A stretch of 64,000 nucleotides of DNA from contig NZ_JACHBY010000011.1 in the NCBI RefSeq assembly GCF_014200495.1, positions 62,001 through 126,000 on the forward strand, in the 5' to 3' direction. Positions 26,618 through 34,757 of this stretch are shown here, piece by piece (positions within the stretch are counted from its first letter, which is position 1; the number at the start of each line of letters is the position of its first letter). Under the pieces are notes generated by a model. The model worked only from the letters and a program-made list of their open reading frames with translations, had not been told where the DNA came from and searched no databases. The stretch comes from Mucilaginibacter geliditolerans (lineage in GTDB: Bacteria > Bacteroidota > Bacteroidia > Sphingobacteriales > Sphingobacteriaceae). A program made the position numbers and the translations under genes.

Positions 26618-28219
26618 TTATTCAATAATTATAGGTTGGGTTTTAGGGTATTTAACCTGGTACTTTAGTTCTAATTTTTTATCGTCCAGCGGTTTCATAG
26701 CAAAAACCCATGAAATTTTACCGGTCGACGGGTCCAGTGCGCCACTTGATACCTGCTGTGATTCAACATCAATGGCAGCATTTTGTGAAACCGGAACCTG
26801 ATCCTCAACCAATAAATTTATTGGCTGATTCTTCCGGTTCTTTATTTCGATCATCCAGTCGCGCGTATCTTTTTTGTCGGAGCCGATGACCTGCCGTGCT
26901 GTTAATTGCTTTTGCAAGGTACGGGTAACTACAATATTTTTATCAGTGCCCAATGAAATTGCTAAAGTATCCGCAGTTGAATTGGCATTTAATGATGATT
27001 TACCGATATAGGTACCTTCAAAAAACAAATTGGCCTCGCCTGGTAAAAGATTGTATTTATTCCAGTCGGTAACCTTGGCAGTTAAAAACACATTGGTACT
27101 TAGCTTAGGCGCAACAGCGTATTGATAGCTGGCCTTTAAATCAATATCATTAATTTGAACACTATATTGTTTACCATCACTGGGTATGGTGTATGGGTCG
27201 GCAATATTAAAATCAACATTGGTTTGGTTTTCCACCTGGTTTACTTCCGGCGCTCTGGCTACTACAACTTCATCCAGGTATCCGCTGTTCGCCTTAGCTT
27301 TATATTGCGTACCATAACCTCTTATAACAACCTCATTTGATTTATCCGCCTGCGTATAATACCCGTTTAAATTTAAATAATATGGCCTTAGCTGCGGTTT
27401 ACTGCCGCTAACGGTTGGGTTGCCGGTTGATAAGGTTAACCTGATATTTTTCCAGTCTTCGCCGCTTTGCTGTGTTACGTTAGCTTTGTACGAAATGCTG
27501 ATAGGGCTATTCACATTTTTGGCCCGGATATCATATGTCGGGAACCAGCTGGCATCATTTACTACGTAATTTAAGCTAAATTCACTTTCTGTTGCTGCTT
27601 TTGCGCTAACTGTAACCAAAATATTGCTGCTAACGGTATTATCCTTATTAATATCGGCGATCTGGTTATCGTATTTTTGCAGCTCCACGTTCAGGGCAGC
27701 AATTTCGCTGTTAATACTCAATTGTTTTTTGGTATCAGCGGTTAAACGCTCAGTTTGAAAATCAAGCGCCTGCTTTAGTTTTAATACATCCAGGTTACTG
27801 TTCTGCCCGGTGATCAGCTGATTTTTAAGCAACATATTTTGCTCCTGCTGATTAACGGTGAGCAAGCCATTATCCAATGCTATTTTAGCGCGTATGGTAT
27901 TTTGCTGCGCCTGCAGGTCTTCAACATTTTTTGATCGGCTTTGGTCATTAAAATAATTGAGTTCTGTTTTTACGGAGAGGATAGTAAAATCGCCGCTTGC
28001 ATGCACCTGTATACTTTGCGCGTCAATACTTTGCGCTATATTACTAAATACTAATGTTGATGTACCCGGTGTAACGTTCACCCTGGCGGTACGTGTTACC
28101 TGCGCACCGCTGAGGAACACGATAACTTTTTGAACTTTCGATGGTACTTTTTGCCCATCATCAGCCCTCGAGTTGATGGTGGTAAAAATAAGGCCGGCAA
28201 ACAATAATCTTTTAAACAT
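26618..28219 (-). CDS. DUF4139/MuiA-like protein embedded in the nuo operon
   Basis: A 533-residue protein starting at ATG 28219 (signal peptide MFKRLLFAGLIFTTINSRA); the upstream in-frame ATG at 28315 would add 32 atypical residues. A DUF4140 domain (about 20-130, VIVFLSGAQVTRTARV), a coiled-coil-like Gln/Leu-rich stretch (about 100-180), and a C-terminal DUF4139 domain (about 190-533, NYVVNDASWFPTYDIRA) match the mucoidy-inhibitor MuiA family. An insert near 294-325 carries EVVIRGYGTQ and DEVVVARAPE, which look like the start of SusC-type plug domains. It lies between nuoM and nuoN, 3 bp before nuoN. Function unknown; periplasmic or outer-membrane location is inferred. Confidence 0.82.
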   Translation of the reverse strand: MFKRLLFAGLIFTTINSRADDGQKVPSKVQKVIVFLSGAQVTRTARVNVTPGTSTLVFSNIAQSIDAQSIQVHASGDFTILSVKTELNYFNDQSRSKNVEDLQAQQNTIRAKIALDNGLLTVNQQEQNMLLKNQLITGQNSNLDVLKLKQALDFQTERLTADTKKQLSINSEIAALNVELQKYDNQIADINKDNTVSSNILVTVSAKAATESEFSLNYVVNDASWFPTYDIRAKNVNSPISISYKANVTQQSGEDWKNIRLTLSTGNPTVSGSKPQLRPYYLNLNGYYTQADKSNEVVIRGYGTQYKAKANSGYLDEVVVARAPEVNQVENQTNVDFNIADPYTIPSDGKQYSVQINDIDLKASYQYAVAPKLSTNVFLTAKVTDWNKYNLLPGEANLFFEGTYIGKSSLNANSTADTLAISLGTDKNIVVTRTLQKQLTARQVIGSDKKDTRDWMIEIKNRKNQPINLLVEDQVPVSQNAAIDVESQQVSSGALDPSTGKISWVFAMKPLDDKKLELKYQVKYPKTQPIIIE

Positions 28220-28339
28220 AATTTGTTGGGTTAAGTAAACGTATCCTGTTGTTTCACTCATAACCTCATAAGGAGGTTGAGTAAATACAGGATGCAGCGG
28301 TTTACATTTTTCCATAAACTATGATCAAAAAAATATTAA

Positions 28340-29938
28340 TTACCGGGTATGTAGAAATTGTACTAAAGACAATACCGAATCATTGATCTTTTCAAATACC
28401 AGCGATGGCATCAAGCCTAAAACCAATACAGTGATAGCCAGTGGTATTAACGTTATCATTTCACGCGTATTAAGATCGGTCATGGCTATTTTCCAGATCT
28501 CCCCTCCTTTTAGGGATAGCGAGCCGAAGAACATGCGTTGCAGCGTCCATAGAAAATAGCAGGCGCTGAATAATATACCAACCGCCCCTACTGCAGCCAT
28601 CCACTGAGGTACCAACCCATTTACAGCTTCAGATTTAAAAGCTCCTGCCAATGAAAATGCCTCGGCAATAAATGCTGAAAAACCTGGTAAACCTAAGGAT
28701 GCAAAAAACGCGATCATGATAAATACCGTGTACTTGGGCATGAGTGAGCCCAATCCGCGGAAATTGTAGATATCCCTGTCGTGCACACGGTTGTACACCA
28801 CACCTACCAGGAAGAAAAGCATGGTGGCTAAAAACCCGTGACTCACCATTTGGAACACTGCCCCGCTGATCCCCTCGGCAGTTTGCGAGGCAATACCCAG
28901 CAGCACAAAACCCATTTGTGATACGGATGAGTAAGCGATAATACGTTTAAAATCACGCTGCGCCAAAGCATTAAGCGCGCCGTATATAATGGAGATAATC
29001 CCCAGTAAACCCAGCCAGAAAGCACCGGAAGCGGCCACATCAGGGAAAATACCTATACAGATACGGATGATGCCATAGCCCCCTATTTTTAACAGGATAC
29101 CCGCCAATATAATGGAAACCGGCGTAGGCGCTTCAACGTGCGCATCGGGCAGCCAGGTATGTAATGGTACAACGGGTACCTTAATAGCAAATGCGATGAA
29201 CAACACGATAAACCCAACCGTACGGGCCGGAAAACCGAATATAGTTTGATGGCTTAATGTGGAGAACACAGAGCCCGGGGCATAATTCGCCGGGTTCATC
29301 ATTTGTACCATATTAAAGGTATGGCTGCCGGTTGCAGGGTCGGTTACTGACAGGTACAGGCCTATCATCACTAACAGCATAAACACGGAGCCGAATAGTG
29401 TATACAGGAAGAATTTGATAGCCGCGTATTCCCTTCGCGCGCCGCCCCACATTCCTATTAAAAAGTATAATGGCAGCAGCATCAGCTCATAAAATATGTA
29501 GAACAGGAAGAAATCAAGCGAGCAGAATACGCCGATCAAAGCCATATCCAGCAATAAAAACAATGCGAAAAAGCCTTTCAAGTTACTTTTTATCTCCCAT
29601 GAGGCTAAAGCTGCTACAACCAATACCAATGAGGTCATTACCAATAGTGTTATGGATATGCCGTCTATCCCCACAAAATAATCAACCTGCATTTTGCCCA
29701 GGGCACCCAGGTTAAGGTTTATCCACGGCAGTTTTTGAACGAACTGGAACTGATTTTCGATGTTTATACCACCATATGCAACGCCTGTTTTAAAGTTAAG
29801 ATACAGCCAAACGCTTATACACAACTGTACTATAGTAGCCAGCAGGGTAATGTATTTAAAGCTTGCGCGCAAACTTGAGGGCAGCACCACAATTATTAAT
29901 CCGAACAGGATGGGTATAAATATGAGTAGGCTTAGCAT
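28340..29938 (-). CDS. nuoM: NADH-quinone oxidoreductase subunit M
   Basis: A 532-residue complex I antiporter-like subunit with about 14 membrane segments. Conserved features include FYIFYELMLLPLYFLIG with the essential Glu (about 151), AIKVPVVPLHTWLPDAHVEAP with Lys and the discontinuous-helix Pro, and KRIIAYSSVSQMG. Proton pumping across the inner membrane. A stretch of repeat DNA separates it from nuoL upstream (211 bp), which is unusual inside this otherwise tightly packed operon. Confidence 0.96.
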   Translation of the reverse strand: MLSLLIFIPILFGLIIVVLPSSLRASFKYITLLATIVQLCISVWLYLNFKTGVAYGGINIENQFQFVQKLPWINLNLGALGKMQVDYFVGIDGISITLLVMTSLVLVVAALASWEIKSNLKGFFALFLLLDMALIGVFCSLDFFLFYIFYELMLLPLYFLIGMWGGARREYAAIKFFLYTLFGSVFMLLVMIGLYLSVTDPATGSHTFNMVQMMNPANYAPGSVFSTLSHQTIFGFPARTVGFIVLFIAFAIKVPVVPLHTWLPDAHVEAPTPVSIILAGILLKIGGYGIIRICIGIFPDVAASGAFWLGLLGIISIIYGALNALAQRDFKRIIAYSSVSQMGFVLLGIASQTAEGISGAVFQMVSHGFLATMLFFLVGVVYNRVHDRDIYNFRGLGSLMPKYTVFIMIAFFASLGLPGFSAFIAEAFSLAGAFKSEAVNGLVPQWMAAVGAVGILFSACYFLWTLQRMFFGSLSLKGGEIWKIAMTDLNTREMITLIPLAITVLVLGLMPSLVFEKINDSVLSLVQFLHTR

Positions 29939-29989
29939 TTAGTGAAATGGTGAATGGTGAATGGTGACCTGAGCAGATGGCCCGCGCGA

Positions 29990-30092
29990 TTCCCCTCTTG
30001 AGAGGGGTGCAGGGATGTGTTTATTTGATTTGATGAAGCATAACACACCCCTGCAGCCGCACAGCTCTCCGCGCCCCCTCTCAAGAGGGGAA
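29990..30092. repeat. Empty inverted-repeat element inside the nuo operon
   Basis: The left arm (29990-30021) starts TTCCCCTCTTGAGAGGGG and ends GTGTT; the right arm (30042-30092) starts AACACACCCCTGCAG and ends CCCCTCTCAAGAGGGGAA, with a 20-bp insertion. The arms match those of the DUF559-bearing element at 52043-52500, but the 20-bp spacer holds no gene. CCCCTCTTGAGAGGGG is itself palindromic. Confidence 0.85.
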
Positions 30093-30149
30093 AGGTTAGG
30101 AATGTATTCGTCTCAAATCTCATAGCTCAAATCTAATATCTATATAAAT

Positions 30150-32231
30150 CTATATTAAAAACCAAATAAAAACAGCCAGTATAATAGCCAGCATGCTGAA
30201 CAGATAATACTGAATTTTTCCGCTTTGAAAATTGCGGGCAAAGTTGCCTATGCCCAAAGTTATTGAGGTTAGTAAATGTAACAATCCATCAATAATATAT
30301 TTATCAATCCAGGCGGTAATATTTGATAGTATAAGTACTGTATTCTTTAAAAGATTAATAAAGCCGTCAATAATATTCTTATCAACCCAAGATGCTGACC
30401 GGCTGATAGCCAGTACCGGCTGAACAATGATGCTGTTATATATTTTATCAATATACCATTCGTGGTACGAAAGCTTGAACAGTAAGCCAGTCTGCGGAAA
30501 CGTATAACTGTTTCGCTTTACATAAATGGCATAAGCAAAGTAGATAACAAAAACGTTCAGGATAGTTATGCCTACAGGAATAATGGTATGATAGATATTT
30601 ATACGTTCTAAGTAATCAGATATATTAAATCCGTTTAAGACCCAGGCATGCTCGTAAATAAATGGATTTAAACTAAACCACGGGAATATACAGTATACAG
30701 CTAATAGCCCAAGCGGAAGCGTGTATTGCCAGCCGCCATCGCCACAATGTATTTTGATGTGGGGGTTAGCTTTTTGTAATCTGAATTCGCCAAAGAAAAC
30801 TTTTACAATAAGCCGGGCGACATAAAACGCGGTTAATAAGCTGGTAACTAAAGCACCAACGGGTATTAATCGGTAAATCAAACTTTTCCCATCCGACCAT
30901 TCAAAGGCTTGTACCAAGATGCCATCTTTTGAAAGGTATCCCGATGTTAACGGCAAACCGATCAATGCCACAGCGCCAATAACTGCTGCGATAAATGTTA
31001 ACGGTAGTTTTTTTCGCAAGCCACCCATATGCAGGATATTTTGCGGGTCGATATCCAGATCGTTTTCCTCTTTGATGTGCTGCATCTGGTGGATAACGAT
31101 ACCCGCTACCAAGAATAACAAACACTTGAAGAATGCGTGCGTAACCAAGTGAAACAACGACGATGAATAAGCGCCAATACCCATGGCCATAGTCATATAC
31201 CCTAATTGTGATATGGTGGAGTAAGCCAAAATTCTTTTCAGATCGTTTTGAGTGAGAGCGATGGTAGCCGCCATAAATGCGGTAAAACAGCCGATAACTG
31301 CAAGTATATTTAGCTCGGCAGTATTAAACAGCGGATAAACCCTTCCCAGTAAAAATACGCCTGCCGCTACCATTGTTGCGGCATGGATTAATGCTGATAC
31401 GGATGTCGGCCCCTCCATAGCATCGGGCAGCCAGGTATGAAGCGGGAACTGTGCTGATTTGGCAGCGACTGCCAGAAATATACCACCAACGGCGATGTAT
31501 TGCCATATAGCAGGAAGCTGATAGGATATACCGGGCACGATCCAGCCATTTGCATTAGGTGAAAGCCATCCATTACTAGCATGTTGCGATAAGTTTACCC
31601 AAGCCAATATTTTTTCAATATCGAAAGTATGAAACACGGAAAACAGTATCATTATGGCCATTAGTAATCCAACATCGCCTATACGGTTCATGATGAATGC
31701 CTTTTTATTGGCTTGCATCGCTTTTGTTTTGGTGAACCAAAAGCCTATCAACAGGTATGATGAAAATCCAACCAGTTCCCAAAAAGCGTAGAATAGGATG
31801 AGATTATCAACCACTACCAGTGCCAGCATGCTGAAGCAAAACAAGCTGAGGTAAGTGAAATAGCGTTTATAGCTTTCATCATACTTCATGTATGCGGTGG
31901 AGTAAATATGTACCGGCAAAGCGATCAAACTAACCAATAGCAGCATTAATACCGATAGGTTGTTCAGCAATACACCTGCGTACAGTTTTGTTGCACCAAT
32001 GGTGAACCATAATTGCTGTACATGCAATTGGGGTTTATTCCATACCTGCGCAAATACGGTGGCTGATAAAACAACGCTTATCAATATAGCCAATGTTGAT
32101 ACCCAACCGCTGACGGAATTACGCTTACCGGGCAGGCAAATATTTACCAAAAACGCGGCAAAGGGCAGCAATACTGCTGCAAGCGCATAGTAAACAATGG
32201 TTATATCCTGGTATGGTATGGCTGTATTCAA
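30150..32231 (-). CDS. nuoL: NADH-quinone oxidoreductase subunit L
   Basis: A 693-residue complex I subunit with some 16 membrane segments and the C-terminal lateral amphipathic helix region (about 560-690). Motifs: LFYAFWELVGFSSYLLIGFW (essential Glu), AAKSAQFPLHTWLPDAMEGPTSVSAL cut across Lys and Pro of the discontinuous helix, and KRILAYSTISQLG. The start is TTG at 32231, overlapping the preceding stop as TTGA; no ATG lies nearby and the next Met is inside the first membrane region. Translational coupling to the upstream plug-like gene is therefore likely. Confidence 0.95.
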   Translation of the reverse strand: MNTAIPYQDITIVYYALAAVLLPFAAFLVNICLPGKRNSVSGWVSTLAILISVVLSATVFAQVWNKPQLHVQQLWFTIGATKLYAGVLLNNLSVLMLLLVSLIALPVHIYSTAYMKYDESYKRYFTYLSLFCFSMLALVVVDNLILFYAFWELVGFSSYLLIGFWFTKTKAMQANKKAFIMNRIGDVGLLMAIMILFSVFHTFDIEKILAWVNLSQHASNGWLSPNANGWIVPGISYQLPAIWQYIAVGGIFLAVAAKSAQFPLHTWLPDAMEGPTSVSALIHAATMVAAGVFLLGRVYPLFNTAELNILAVIGCFTAFMAATIALTQNDLKRILAYSTISQLGYMTMAMGIGAYSSSLFHLVTHAFFKCLLFLVAGIVIHQMQHIKEENDLDIDPQNILHMGGLRKKLPLTFIAAVIGAVALIGLPLTSGYLSKDGILVQAFEWSDGKSLIYRLIPVGALVTSLLTAFYVARLIVKVFFGEFRLQKANPHIKIHCGDGGWQYTLPLGLLAVYCIFPWFSLNPFIYEHAWVLNGFNISDYLERINIYHTIIPVGITILNVFVIYFAYAIYVKRNSYTFPQTGLLFKLSYHEWYIDKIYNSIIVQPVLAISRSASWVDKNIIDGFINLLKNTVLILSNITAWIDKYIIDGLLHLLTSITLGIGNFARNFQSGKIQYYLFSMLAIILAVFIWFLI

Positions 32232-32692
32232 TTGTCCTCTTTTGTTGTGATAATTACGGTTGCGTCCGTTGTAAAATGCGAATCCCTTTTAAAGGAGATG
32301 TTTTTAATATTTGCGGGCGATAGCTGGTAAAATTCCTGTATGGTGCTTTTTCTATCCTGATTCATCATGGTGTTGTTAAGCACATATTGCAGGTTGGTAT
32401 CAGTTTGCTTTTTTTCCAGGTAGTTTTTGTAGCTTTTGGAAATAGCGCTGAATTTTTTCTGATACGCCGCAGTTGCATAGGGCTTGGTAACTATAATGGT
32501 TGAGTTTTTCACCACGCTCACATTTACAATATTCTTTGGGTCGATAAACTTTATATCGCCTTTATATTCTTTGCCATCAACTATTATTGATTGCGCTGCT
32601 GTTGTATCCGTTTTTTTGTGCACAGTATCGCTTTGCTGTGCGAAAGCATTTATTGAAAGGAATAAGCAAAATAAAACAGTGTATACTTTCAT
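32228..32692 (-). CDS. Small secreted protein, two divergent TonB-plug-like repeats
   Basis: A 154-residue protein with a signal peptide (VYTVLFCLFLSINAFAQ). Two halves (about 34-70 and 100-152) each end in a short strand ending in an IIVTK- or IITTK-like sequence (TIIVTK, TVIITTK), preceded by a D/N-I-x-x-V/I-S pattern (NIVNVSVVKN, NIKNISFKRD). This resembles a stripped-down SusC plug domain (IVDG, then IVNVSVVKN). It shares a KYKNYL-type linker with its upstream neighbour, so the two are paralogues. It overlaps nuoL by 4 bp and follows its paralogue after 3 bp. No function is known to me. Confidence 0.72.
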   Translation of the reverse strand: MKVYTVLFCLFLSINAFAQQSDTVHKKTDTTAAQSIIVDGKEYKGDIKFIDPKNIVNVSVVKNSTIIVTKPYATAAYQKKFSAISKSYKNYLEKKQTDTNLQYVLNNTMMNQDRKSTIQEFYQLSPANIKNISFKRDSHFTTDATVIITTKEDN

Positions 32693-32695
32693 CGT

Positions 32696-33223
32696 TTATT
32701 TGGTTGTAATAATTACCAGTGGTTTTTGAATCGTTGACTCTTCATTTATCCCTTTTTCAATAATATTTACCGACTTAATATTATACTTGTTAAGATCGTA
32801 TAACTTCCTTATTATATCATCAGACTTTCCATCTAATGGTACACCATTTATTACATATAACAATCCGCTGTCATCACAATTATTTAATCGGATGTAGTTT
32901 TTATATTTTTTTGACAGCTTACTAAAATTGCTTTGATAATGAGTAATGGCAAATCTTCTGTTTGTAATTATAACAACGCCATTTATTGCTTCTTGCCCAT
33001 AAATTGAGGTGGCATTTTGATCCTTTAATATACTTATCTCTAAAATACTATCCGGCTTAACATTATTAATAGATTTGATGATTTCACCATCCACAATATA
33101 TAAGGGTGCATTACTATTAACTTGAGCATCCCTGTAAACCACCTTAGTTGTATCAGCAGTTTGTGCCGATAACGCATGCGATAAAAACAACAGAACAATC
33201 AGATAAATAAGTTTCCTGTCCAT
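32696..33223 (-). CDS. Small secreted protein with stand-alone TonB-plug-like domains
   Basis: A 175-residue protein with a signal peptide (LIYLIVLLFLSHALSAQ). The ATG at 33223 is preferred to a GTG one codon upstream. Residues about 39-88 read like a SusC plug core: APLYIVDGEI, ILEISILKDQNATSIYG and INGVVIITN. A second, weaker copy spans about 120-175 (LLYVINGVPLDG, NIKSVNIIE, LVIITTK). No barrel follows, so it cannot be a receptor by itself. It sits 3 bp after nuoK and 3 bp before its shorter paralogue. It might be a periplasmic signalling or regulatory protein; this is a guess. Confidence 0.75.
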   Translation of the reverse strand: MDRKLIYLIVLLFLSHALSAQTADTTKVVYRDAQVNSNAPLYIVDGEIIKSINNVKPDSILEISILKDQNATSIYGQEAINGVVIITNRRFAITHYQSNFSKLSKKYKNYIRLNNCDDSGLLYVINGVPLDGKSDDIIRKLYDLNKYNIKSVNIIEKGINEESTIQKPLVIITTK

Positions 33224-33226
33224 CAC

Positions 33227-33532
33227 TTAATCCCTCAATTTATCAACCTTAGCCGGATCAATGGTTTTATATCTCCGGTATACATTTAAAATTATGGCCA
33301 GTGCTACAGCAGTGGTAGCAGCGGCTAATACTATGGCAAACAGGGCGAACATTTGTCCGCCGTTTGCAAAGCGATCAAACTTACCAAAAGCTACCAGGTT
33401 AAGTATGGCGGCATTCAGCATCAGCTCGATCCCTATTAATATTTGTATGGCGTTGCGTTTTGATACCAGCATAAACAGCCCGATACAGAACAAGGCCGCG
33501 CTCACAATCAAAAAATCATTCATGGTAATCAT
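33227..33532 (-). CDS. nuoK: NADH-quinone oxidoreductase subunit K
   Basis: A 101-residue subunit with three membrane helices. The conserved Glu of the proton path is in ILIGIELMLNAAILNLVAF (about 36), and a second acidic position expected near residue 70 is not obvious here (FALFAIVLAAATTAVALAI), where Ala occupies the usual EAA segment. Start ATG at 33532 overlaps nuoJ by 4 bp; an ATG three codons later is possible. Normal length. Confidence 0.95.
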   Translation of the reverse strand: MITMNDFLIVSAALFCIGLFMLVSKRNAIQILIGIELMLNAAILNLVAFGKFDRFANGGQMFALFAIVLAAATTAVALAIILNVYRRYKTIDPAKVDKLRD

Positions 33533-34077
33533 TGCCTTTGCTCCTTTCGTGATAAATGCGCAGCGCCTACCAGGGCCATCATCAATAAAATGGAAATCGC
33601 CTCAAAAGGCAACAGGTAACGGGTCATTAAATTAATGCCGATGTTATCTGTCATATTCGAGTTTAGCTTGATATCACTATTCTGGCCAATAGCTTTCTTT
33701 ATCCATACCAGGTTATTTACATCAACCTTAAATATCATCAGTATCAGCACCACAAAAAACAATACCGCAAGTATTACTGAAGCTGCTTTATTGGCGCTTA
33801 TAAACTGGTTCTTTTGTTTTTGAATAGCGTCAAGCGTTTCCTTACCCGATAGCATAAACGCGAACAATATCAGCACCAAAATACCACCCACATATATTAC
33901 TACCTGTGTTATAGCCACAAAATCTGCCAGCGACAATACATACAAACCCGCCAAACCCAACAGCGTAATAAAAAACATAAACACCGAGCGCACTAAGTTT
34001 TTAGTAGACGCCACAAATATTGCTGATGTCAGGGTGATGAAACTCATCAGGTAAAAAAGGATCTGAGCTATGTTCAT
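33529..34077 (-). CDS. nuoJ: NADH-quinone oxidoreductase subunit J
   Basis: A 182-residue subunit with five membrane segments: the first three within 1-90 (including FVAITQVVIYVGGILVLILFAFML, cut here in two by the conserved YVGGI), a fourth near 100-115 and a fifth near 155-175. It lies in the membrane arm near the quinone site. 4-bp overlaps with nuoI upstream and nuoK downstream show a tightly coupled operon. Confidence 0.95.
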   Translation of the reverse strand: MNIAQILFYLMSFITLTSAIFVASTKNLVRSVFMFFITLLGLAGLYVLSLADFVAITQVVIYVGGILVLILFAFMLSGKETLDAIQKQKNQFISANKAASVILAVLFFVVLILMIFKVDVNNLVWIKKAIGQNSDIKLNSNMTDNIGINLMTRYLLPFEAISILLMMALVGAAHLSRKEQRQ

Positions 34078-34664
34078 GCGCCACCCTCCTTTTGTTTCAT
34101 GGCCGCTAATTTTGCTGCCGCGCGTTCTTCTATTTGCTTATCCAGCAGTATGCGTTTTTCGGCTGCTTCTTCGGCTGACATGTCCGAAAACTGGTAGGTA
34201 AGATCACTTAGTTCAAATACCGTTTTATCGTACTGGTTGGTCATTACAATACACTCCGTAGGGCATACTATGGTACACAGACCGCAGTACATGCATTTGG
34301 CCATATCAATATCAAACTTGGCGGCATAAAGCATCTTCTTTGATCCATCGGATGTTTGGCCGATAACTTCAGTAGCTTTGATCGATTCGATATCAATGCA
34401 ATTTACAGGGCATATTTTAGCGCAGAGATCACATACGATGCAATCATCCATTTCCACATCCAGTTGGTAGCGGCCAACTTCGGGCACGGGAAGTTCCTGC
34501 CGTGGATATTGTATGGTGTTGGTACCTTTTTCCAGTTGTTTAAAGTAATTATTATCGCTCGCGGATATTACTTCCCGCTTGCCGTTTGAGGCAAAGAAGT
34601 GCCTGATGGTAAGACTAAGGCCTTTCCATGCAGTTGTAAATCCGTTTATTACTTTATTGTTCAT
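34074..34664 (-). CDS. nuoI: NADH-quinone oxidoreductase subunit I (two [4Fe-4S] clusters)
   Basis: A 196-residue ferredoxin-like subunit. Two cluster motifs, Cys75/78/81/85 (CIVCDLCAKICP) and Cys124/127/130/134 (CMYCGLCTIVCP), bind clusters N6a and N6b, which pass electrons to the quinone module. An N-terminal stretch of about 60 residues and a Glu/Ala/Lys-rich C-terminal tail (about 165-196) extend beyond the core. It overlaps nuoJ by 4 bp. It is the only peripheral-arm subunit in the window. Confidence 0.96.
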   Translation of the reverse strand: MNNKVINGFTTAWKGLSLTIRHFFASNGKREVISASDNNYFKQLEKGTNTIQYPRQELPVPEVGRYQLDVEMDDCIVCDLCAKICPVNCIDIESIKATEVIGQTSDGSKKMLYAAKFDIDMAKCMYCGLCTIVCPTECIVMTNQYDKTVFELSDLTYQFSDMSAEEAAEKRILLDKQIEERAAAKLAAMKQKEGGA

Positions 34665-34670
34665 TTCTTT

Positions 34671-34757
34671 TGTTCATTGGCTCACTCGTTCATTAGTTCA
34701 TTGGTGCACTGGCGTCATAAAATTTCATGAACTATGCACCAATGAACTAGTGAACTA
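34671..34757. repeat. Inverted repeat of a degenerate 8-bp word (GTTCATTG)
   Basis: The left arm (34671-34711) is five to six 8-bp words of the form GTTCAYTR; the right arm (34735-34757) is their inverse. The inner ends TTGGTGCA and TGCACCAA pair exactly. The nuoH stop codon lies within the right arm, and the element separates nuoH from nuoI. Confidence 0.82.
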
